DNA of 11,878 nt from Betaproteobacteria bacterium (GTDB lineage Bacteria; Pseudomonadota; Gammaproteobacteria; Burkholderiales; SG8-39): NCBI GenBank assembly GCA_005882235.1, contig VBCT01000186.1, positions 1 through 11,878 of the forward strand. The letters are read 5' to 3'. Below, in pieces: positions 7,574 through 11,878 of the stretch. A model generated the notes under the pieces. That model was not told where the DNA came from. It saw nothing but the letters and a program-made list of their open reading frames with translations, and did not search any database. The number at the start of each line of letters is the position of its first letter. Positions within the stretch are counted from its first letter, which is position 1. The translations under genes were made by a program, and so were the position numbers.

Positions 7574-8060
7574 AGCGCTGTGCGAGGAGCTCGCGCGGAA
7601 GCTCCGCGCCGGCGCCACCGAATCCACCGGGCTCGTCGGCATCCGCACGGGCGGCGCCTGGCTTGCCGAGCGTCTGCACCGGGAGCTGAAGCTTTCGACG
7701 CCGATGGGGGCGCTCGACATCTCCTTCTATCGCGACGATTTCGATGTCGCCGGACTCCACCACCAGGTGAAGCCCTCTCAGATCCCGTTCGACGTGAACG
7801 GCCGGCATATCGTGGTGATCGACGACGTTCTCTACACCGGGCGCACCGTGCGCGCCGCGATGAACGAGCTGTTCGACTATGGGCGCCCCGGAAAAATAGA
7901 GCTTGCGGCGCTGGTCGACCGCGGCGAACGGCAGTTGCCGATCGCGGCGCAGTACGTCGGCGCCACGCTTTCGGTGCCTGCAGGCAAACTTCTGCGCCTG
8001 GCGCGCGACGAGCGCGGCAAATTCTTCTTGCGACTCTACGATGCGAAACCCGCAGCTTAA
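7554..8060 (+). CDS. pyrR: PyrR bifunctional pyrimidine regulator / uracil phosphoribosyltransferase
   Basis: This 168-residue type I phosphoribosyltransferase has the PRPP-binding loop V-V-I-D-D-V-L-Y-T-G-R-T at residues 87-98, G-I-R-T-G-G-A-W-L-A-E-R-L near the N terminus and a D-I-S-F-Y-R-D-D-F segment. These are typical of PyrR rather than Upp or PyrE. The start lies inside ruvX with a 20-base overlap and no clear Shine-Dalgarno. The L-P-D-A-E-A-L opening is typical of the family and supports this ATG, so translation is probably coupled to ruvX. In Bacillus, PyrR binds pyr mRNA leaders and causes attenuation, with weak uracil phosphoribosyltransferase activity. There is no room for such a leader between pyrR and pyrB here, so regulation of this operon by RNA binding is unproven. 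Confidence 0.94.
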   Translation: MDLPDAEALCEELARKLRAGATESTGLVGIRTGGAWLAERLHRELKLSTPMGALDISFYRDDFDVAGLHHQVKPSQIPFDVNGRHIVVIDDVLYTGRTVRAAMNELFDYGRPGKIELAALVDRGERQLPIAAQYVGATLSVPAGKLLRLARDERGKFFLRLYDAKPAA

Positions 8061-8988
8061 CGTCGACGGAAAGCTACAGCACCTGCTCACGATCGAGGGG
8101 CTCCCGCGCGAGGTCCTCGTGCACATCCTGGACACCGCCGCGTCCTTCATCGGCGTGACCGAGCGCGAGGTGAAGAAGGTGCCGCTCCTGCGCGGCAAGT
8201 CGGTGTTCAACCTGTTCTTCGAAGCCTCGACGCGCACGCGTACCACCTTCGAGATCGCCGCGAAGCGCCTGTCCGCCGACGTCATCAACCTCAACATCAC
8301 CGCGTCGTCTTCGACCAAAGGCGAGACCCTGCTCGACACGGTCGACAACCTTTCCGCGATGCACGCGGACATGTTCGTCGTGCGGCATTCCTCCAGCGGC
8401 GCCGCTCACCTGATCGCGAACCACGTCGCCTCGCATGTCCACGTGATCAATGCTGGCGACGGCCGCCATGCGCACCCGACGCAGGGACTGCTCGACATCT
8501 ACACCATCCGCCACTACAAGAAGGATTTCACCGGGCTCTCGGTCGCCATCGTCGGAGACGTGCTGCATTCGCGCGTCGCGCGCTCGCTGATCCACGCGCT
8601 CACCACCCTTGGCGCACCCGACGTCCGCGTGATCGGCCCGAGGACCTTGCTGCCCACTGGAGTGGAGCAACTCGGCGTCTCCGTGCATCACGACATGCGC
8701 GAGGGGCTCGCAGGTTGCGACGTCGTGGTGATGCTGCGCCTGCAAAGCGAGCGCATGAAGGGGCCGCTGCTGCCTTCCGCCCAGGAGTTCTTCAAGTCCT
8801 ACGGCTTGACGCCGCAGAAGCTCGCCCTCGCCAAGCCCGACGCCATCGTCATGCACCCGGGGCCGATGAACCGGGGCGTCGAGATCGATTCTTCGGTCGC
8901 CGACGGCCCGCACTCGGTGATCCTGCCGCAGGTCACCTTCGGCATCGCCGTGCGCATGGCGGTGATGAGCATCCTCGCCGGAAACTGA
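8041..8988 (+). CDS. pyrB: Aspartate carbamoyltransferase catalytic chain
   Basis: The enzyme catalyses the second step of pyrimidine synthesis: carbamoyl phosphate + aspartate to N-carbamoyl-aspartate + phosphate. It has 315 residues, full length. The carbamoyl-phosphate loop S-T-R-T-R is at residues 63-67 within F-E-A-S-T-R-T-R. The S-S-S-T-K-G-E loop is at 89-95, H-P-T-Q at 145-148 and M-H-P-G-P-M-N-R-G at 271-279. All catalytic signatures look intact. The frame is open further upstream, but the ATG at 8041 gives the expected N terminus (N-P-Q-L-N followed by L-L-T-I-E-G-L). The gene overlaps pyrR by 20 bases without an obvious Shine-Dalgarno, which suggests coupled translation. No pyrI-type regulatory chain is nearby. 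The dihydroorotase-like partner two genes downstream points to a class A, Pseudomonas-type holoenzyme. Confidence 0.97.
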   Translation: MRNPQLNVDGKLQHLLTIEGLPREVLVHILDTAASFIGVTEREVKKVPLLRGKSVFNLFFEASTRTRTTFEIAAKRLSADVINLNITASSSTKGETLLDTVDNLSAMHADMFVVRHSSSGAAHLIANHVASHVHVINAGDGRHAHPTQGLLDIYTIRHYKKDFTGLSVAIVGDVLHSRVARSLIHALTTLGAPDVRVIGPRTLLPTGVEQLGVSVHHDMREGLAGCDVVVMLRLQSERMKGPLLPSAQEFFKSYGLTPQKLALAKPDAIVMHPGPMNRGVEIDSSVADGPHSVILPQVTFGIAVRMAVMSILAGN

Positions 8989-8990
8989 CC

Positions 8991-9467
8991 ATGACGAAAC
9001 CCGACCCGCCTGCCTTCGATCCTGCGCAAGTGCCCGAGCAGTCGACCACCGGCTACCCGGAGCCTTACAAAGCCCGAGTCGCGGGCCGACACAAGCGGCG
9101 CCTCGGCGATGCGGCCGGGCTGAGAAACTTCGGCGTCAACCTCACTCGCCTTGAGCCGGGCGCCGAGTCCTCGATGCGGCACTGGCACTCCAAGCAGGAT
9201 GAGTTCATCTACGTGCTCGAGGGCGAGGTCACGCTCGTCACCGATGCCGGGAGACAGAAGATCAAGCCCGGCATGGCCGCAGGATTTCCCGCAGGCAAGC
9301 CCGACGCACATCAGCTCGTCAACGAGACGAAGAAGCCCGTGCTCTACCTGGAGATCGGCGATCGCACGCCAGGGGACGGAGCCAACTATGCCGACGTGGA
9401 CATGGCGGCGCGCGTGGTAGACGGGAAATGGGTCTTCACGCACAAGGACGGAAGCCCCTACAAGTGA
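8991..9467 (+). CDS. Small single-domain cupin protein between pyrB and pyrC'
   Basis: This 158-residue soluble protein contains one complete cupin beta-barrel. Motif 1 runs from G57 to G78 with H64-x-H66 and E71. Motif 2 has G94, P100-A-G102, H107 and N111. The four classic metal-binding residues (H64, H66, E71, H107) are all present, so a mononuclear metal site is likely. The ATG lies 2 bases after the pyrB stop, with GGAA (8980-8983) 7 bases upstream. Its stop overlaps the pyrC' GTG start (GTGA, 9464-9467), so it is embedded in and probably co-translated with the ATCase genes. It resembles the uncharacterised cupins with double-stranded beta-helix domains; no substrate can be named. It could be a small-molecule binder, an isomerase or dioxygenase, or a passenger unrelated to pyrimidines. 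Confidence 0.85.
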   Translation: MTKPDPPAFDPAQVPEQSTTGYPEPYKARVAGRHKRRLGDAAGLRNFGVNLTRLEPGAESSMRHWHSKQDEFIYVLEGEVTLVTDAGRQKIKPGMAAGFPAGKPDAHQLVNETKKPVLYLEIGDRTPGDGANYADVDMAARVVDGKWVFTHKDGSPYK

Positions 9468-10741
9468 GCAAGGTCCAAATCAAGAATGGTCGCCTGATCG
9501 ATCCGAAAAACAGGGTCGACGCGAAGCAGGACGTCTTCATCGCGGACGGAAAAATCGCGGCACTCGGCAAGGCCCCGGCGGGATTTCGCGCCGAGCGCAC
9601 GATAGCCGCAGATGAGCTTGTGGTCTGCCCGGGCCTGATCGACATCTCGGCGCGGCTGCGCGAACCGGGCTTCGAATACAAGGCGACGCTCGCATCGGAA
9701 ATGCAGGCCGCTGTCGCGGGCGGGGTCACGAGCCTCGCCTGTCCTCCCGACACCGATCCGCCGCTCGATGAGCCGGGCTTGGTGGAAATGCTCAAGCACC
9801 GAGCGAAAAGTCTAAACCTCGCACACGTCTATCCGCTCGGTGCGCTCACCTGGAAGCTCGGCGGCGAGCGGCTCACCGAGATGGCGGTGCTGCGAGACGC
9901 GGGGTGCGTTGCGTTCTCCCACGCCGACACGCCGCTTGCCGACACGCAGATGCTGTGGCATGCGCTGCAGTACGCCGCCACTTTCGGCATCGCGGTGTGG
10001 CTGCGGCCGCAGGACGGGTTTCTCGCGCGCGGCGGTGTGGCGCACGACGGGGAAGTCGCCACCCGGCTCGGCCTGCAGGGGATTCCGGCGTTCGCGGAGA
10101 CGATCGCGCTCGCGACCATCCTGCAGCTCGTGCGCGCCACGCGTACCCGCGTCCATTTATGCCGCCTTTCCACGGCCGAGAGCGTCGCGATGCTGCGCGC
10201 GGCGAAGAAAGAGGGACTGCTCGTCAGTGGCGACGTGAGCGCCCATCACGCGCACCTCTCGGAGATCGACCTCGGCTACTTCGATTCCCACTGCAACGTG
10301 ATCCCGCCGTTCCGGTCCTTGCGCGACCGCGATGCGCTCCGGGCGGGCCTCGCCGACGGGACGATCGATGCGCTGTGCTCGGATCACGCGCCGGTGGACG
10401 AGGACGCGAAGCAGCTGCCTTTCGCCGAATCGGAACCGGGGGTGACGGGCCTGGAACTCCTGCTGCCGCTCACGCTGAAGTGGGCCGAGGAGATGCGCGT
10501 CGCCCTGCCCGAGGCGCTCGCAACGGTGACCTGCAAACCGGGGGCGATCTTGGGCGTGCCGGCGGGAGATCTTGCCGCCGGCAGGGACGCGGATATATGC
10601 GTGTTCGACCCGAACGCGCGCGTCAAGATCACCGCGGATTTCCTCAAGAGCCAGGGAAAGAACACGCCCTTCATCGGCTACGAGCTGCCAGGCCGCGTGC
10701 GCTATACCCTGGTCGGCGGGCAACTCGTCTACGAGGCTTAG
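9464..10741 (+). CDS. pyrC': Dihydroorotase-like protein PyrC', predicted non-catalytic subunit of class A aspartate transcarbamoylase
   Basis: The 425-residue protein has the fold and landmarks of type I dihydroorotase: C-P-G-L-I-D at 55-60, L-R-E-P-G at 65-69, a P-P-F-R-S segment near 281-285 and C-S-D-H-A-P at 305-310. The metal site is destroyed. The HxH after L-I-D is S62-A-R64, the S-D-D-G motif reads S152-H-A-D155, the H-x-E-D motif reads R181-P-Q-D184, and the later ligand His is R234. Only D307 remains. Family knowledge: in Pseudomonas such an inactive PyrC' is required to assemble PyrB into the active dodecamer. By inference this is its role here, and a separate active dihydroorotase is needed elsewhere. 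The start is the GTG overlapping the cupin stop (GTGA), with GGAAG (9450-9454) 9 bases upstream; an N-terminal K-V-Q-I-K-N-G-R strand is usual. Automated annotation would probably call this simply pyrC. Confidence 0.93.
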   Translation: MSKVQIKNGRLIDPKNRVDAKQDVFIADGKIAALGKAPAGFRAERTIAADELVVCPGLIDISARLREPGFEYKATLASEMQAAVAGGVTSLACPPDTDPPLDEPGLVEMLKHRAKSLNLAHVYPLGALTWKLGGERLTEMAVLRDAGCVAFSHADTPLADTQMLWHALQYAATFGIAVWLRPQDGFLARGGVAHDGEVATRLGLQGIPAFAETIALATILQLVRATRTRVHLCRLSTAESVAMLRAAKKEGLLVSGDVSAHHAHLSEIDLGYFDSHCNVIPPFRSLRDRDALRAGLADGTIDALCSDHAPVDEDAKQLPFAESEPGVTGLELLLPLTLKWAEEMRVALPEALATVTCKPGAILGVPAGDLAAGRDADICVFDPNARVKITADFLKSQGKNTPFIGYELPGRVRYTLVGGQLVYEA

Positions 10742-10747
10742 TGGGAA

Positions 10748-11332
10748 TCAAACCGGCGCTTGCACCAGCCGCGCGATCAGCGGCGCGAGGTTATCGAGCA
10801 GGATCAGCGCGATTTGCGCCAGGACCAGCACGAAGAGCGGCGACAGATCCACATTGCCGATCGGGGGGACGAAGCGCCGGAAGATCGCATAGAAGGGGCG
10901 GGTGAGCGCGTCCAGGACCGGTGCGATCGGCACGTGAGGATTGAACCAGCTGAACAGGACCTGAATGAGCACCACGCCGATCAGTAGGTAGAGGGAGGCT
11001 TGCAGCAGGCCGATCGCCGCCAATCCGAAGAGTAGGCCCGTGGCGGTCCCGGGGGCGCTCGCCAAGTTCGCGCCGCGCACCCATAGGAGCAGGGTCAACA
11101 TGAACGCCTGCGCGAGCCAAGCGAGGAGGAAGGTCGCGAGATCGAATCCCATGAGACCGGGGATGACGCGCCGTGCCGGGAGCACGATCCAGTTGGTGAG
11201 GGCGGTGACGAGCTGGCCCACCGGGTTGCGAAACGGCGCCCGCAAGGCCTGCATGTAAAAGCGCAAAAGCAGCGTATAGACGAGGACACCGAACGCGGTC
11301 TGGATCAGCAGGTGGGCGATCTGACTGAACAT
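10748..11332 (-). CDS. yggT: YggT family integral membrane protein
   Basis: This 194-residue protein is very hydrophobic, with about four to five membrane segments: roughly residues 5-28, 63-85, 95-130 (one or two) and 165-190. It carries two YggT repeats, each a membrane helix pair around a short amphipathic loop. The first includes N-P-V-G-Q-L-V and L-P-A-R-R-V-I-P; the second includes P-F-Y-A-I-F-R-R-F-V-P-P-I and N-V-D-L-S-P-L. I chose the ATG at 11332 over one 22 codons upstream. That extension would overlap proC and is not hydrophobic, while GGGAA (11337-11341 on the minus strand) sits 4 bases before the chosen start. The family is poorly characterised; roles in osmotic tolerance or membrane organisation have been suggested. 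It follows proC by 13 bases, a common arrangement. Its stop lies 6 bases from the converging pyrC' stop. Confidence 0.92.
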   Translation of the reverse strand: MFSQIAHLLIQTAFGVLVYTLLLRFYMQALRAPFRNPVGQLVTALTNWIVLPARRVIPGLMGFDLATFLLAWLAQAFMLTLLLWVRGANLASAPGTATGLLFGLAAIGLLQASLYLLIGVVLIQVLFSWFNPHVPIAPVLDALTRPFYAIFRRFVPPIGNVDLSPLFVLVLAQIALILLDNLAPLIARLVQAPV

Positions 11333-11345
11333 AGCGTTCCCGGTT

Positions 11346-11878
11346 TCATTCCTTGCCCAGTTCCTCGCCCAGCTCCTTGCCGCGCTCGTTGGCGGCATGG
11401 ATCGCGCGGATGATCGCTTCCTTCACCTCGTCCTTGGCCATGCTTGCGAGCGCCCGCTCGGTCGTGCCGCCCTTGGAGGTCACCCGTTCGCGCAGTACGG
11501 CCACCGGATCGGGACTGCTCGAAGCGAGCCTAGCCGCGCCGGTGAAGGTGTTCAACACGAGCTGGTGCGCGATCTGCACCGGGAGTCCCAGCTCCCGCGC
11601 TGCGTCCTCGACCGCCTCGATGAAGTAGAAAACGTACGCGGGGCCGCTTCCGGAGATCGCGGTCACCGCGTCCATCTGCGATTCGTCGGTGATCCAGACG
11701 GTGGCGCCGACCGCACCGAGGATGGTCTCCGTCTGCTCGCGGTCCTCGCGGGTGACCGCCTTGGAGAACGGGAAGAGGCCCGCGACCCCTTCGCCGATCA
11801 TCGCCGGCGTATTGGGCATCGCCCGAACCAGGCGCGTGTGGCCCTTCAGCCACTTGGAGAGGTTGGCGAGGCGCACGC
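11346..11878 (-). CDS. proC: Pyrroline-5-carboxylate reductase, C-terminal part (5' truncated by window edge)
   Basis: The enzyme catalyses the last step of proline synthesis: 1-pyrroline-5-carboxylate + NAD(P)H to proline. About 177 residues are visible out of the usual 270 or so. Seen are R-A-M-P-N-T-P-A followed by I-G-E-G-V-A-G-L; the substrate-binding S-G-S-G-P-A-Y-V-F-Y-F-I-E-A with A-A-R-E-L-G-L; and the C-terminal T-S-K-G-G-T-T-E-R-A-L. The N-terminal Rossmann NAD(P) domain lies beyond the right edge. The frame continues to the edge, so the GTG at 11874-11876 is an internal valine, not a start. The gene runs leftward into yggT, 13 bases downstream, and the two are likely co-transcribed. 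The tail is rich in Glu and Lys (G-K-E-L-G-E-E-L-G-K-E). Confidence 0.96.
   Translation of the reverse strand, partial: VRLANLSKWLKGHTRLVRAMPNTPAMIGEGVAGLFPFSKAVTREDREQTETILGAVGATVWITDESQMDAVTAISGSGPAYVFYFIEAVEDAARELGLPVQIAHQLVLNTFTGAARLASSSPDPVAVLRERVTSKGGTTERALASMAKDEVKEAIIRAIHAANERGKELGEELGKE

Noticed and set aside
7903..8040. N-terminal extension of pyrB by 46 codons
   Set aside because: The frame is open, but the extension overlaps most of the pyrR C-terminal part and is unlike aspartate carbamoyltransferase. The ATG at 8041 gives the normal family N terminus and length.
9904..10905. Alternative plus-strand frame across pyrC' (about 330 codons)
   Set aside because: It is an Arg/Ala/Gly-rich out-of-frame shadow of pyrC' that runs past its stop into the antisense of yggT, with no recognisable domain.
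11333..11398. 22-codon N-terminal extension of yggT
   Set aside because: It would overlap the end of proC and is polar and Arg/Trp-rich. The ATG at 11332 has a ribosome site and opens directly into the first membrane helix.
1..11878. Search for mobile elements, CRISPR arrays, tRNA/rRNA genes, toxin-antitoxin or defence genes
   Set aside because: Nothing of this kind was seen. The window is almost wholly filled by conserved core genes with uniform composition and no direct repeats or integrase-like proteins.

Overview
The window is GC-rich, densely packed chromosomal DNA, most likely from a betaproteobacterium. This rests on the gene order (Pil-Chp chemosensory cluster, then yqgE-ruvX-pyrR-pyrB-pyrC') and on the protein sequence style; it is an inference, not a database match. 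I see no mobile elements, CRISPR arrays, tRNA or rRNA.

Region 1 (1-6477, + strand) is the distal end of a type IV pilus chemosensory operon. It holds the C-terminal part of a PilJ-type methyl-accepting receptor, cut by the left edge, and after 24 bases a very large ChpA/PilL-type hybrid kinase of 1791 residues. This kinase combines several Hpt domains (some degenerate), a CheA-type ATPase, a CheW-like domain and a C-terminal receiver. Together they should convert surface or pilus signals into control of twitching and surface behaviour.

Region 2 (6478-6560) is the only non-coding gap longer than 25 bases. It holds an imperfect GC hairpin, a candidate sigma70 promoter with a TACAAT -10 box, and a Shine-Dalgarno sequence.

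Region 3 (6561-10741, + strand) is a tightly coupled run of six genes: yqgE, ruvX, pyrR, pyrB, a small cupin gene and a dihydroorotase-like gene. Neighbours overlap by 4 or 20 bases or are 2 bases apart. The dihydroorotase homologue has lost nearly all metal ligands (the HxH motif reads S-A-R). It is therefore best read as PyrC', the non-catalytic partner that builds a class A aspartate transcarbamoylase dodecamer with PyrB. An active dihydroorotase must then be encoded elsewhere. The cupin lodged between pyrB and pyrC' is the least explained part of the window.

Region 4 (10748-11878, - strand) converges on the pyr operon with only 6 bases between stop codons. It contains proC (pyrroline-5-carboxylate reductase, cut by the right edge) followed by yggT, an integral membrane protein. 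Most of the window is conserved core genome. The points worth a second look are the inactive PyrC' plus cupin arrangement, an Asp-to-His change at a predicted RuvX active-site position, the mixed intact and degenerate Hpt domains of ChpA, and the compressed yqgE promoter.
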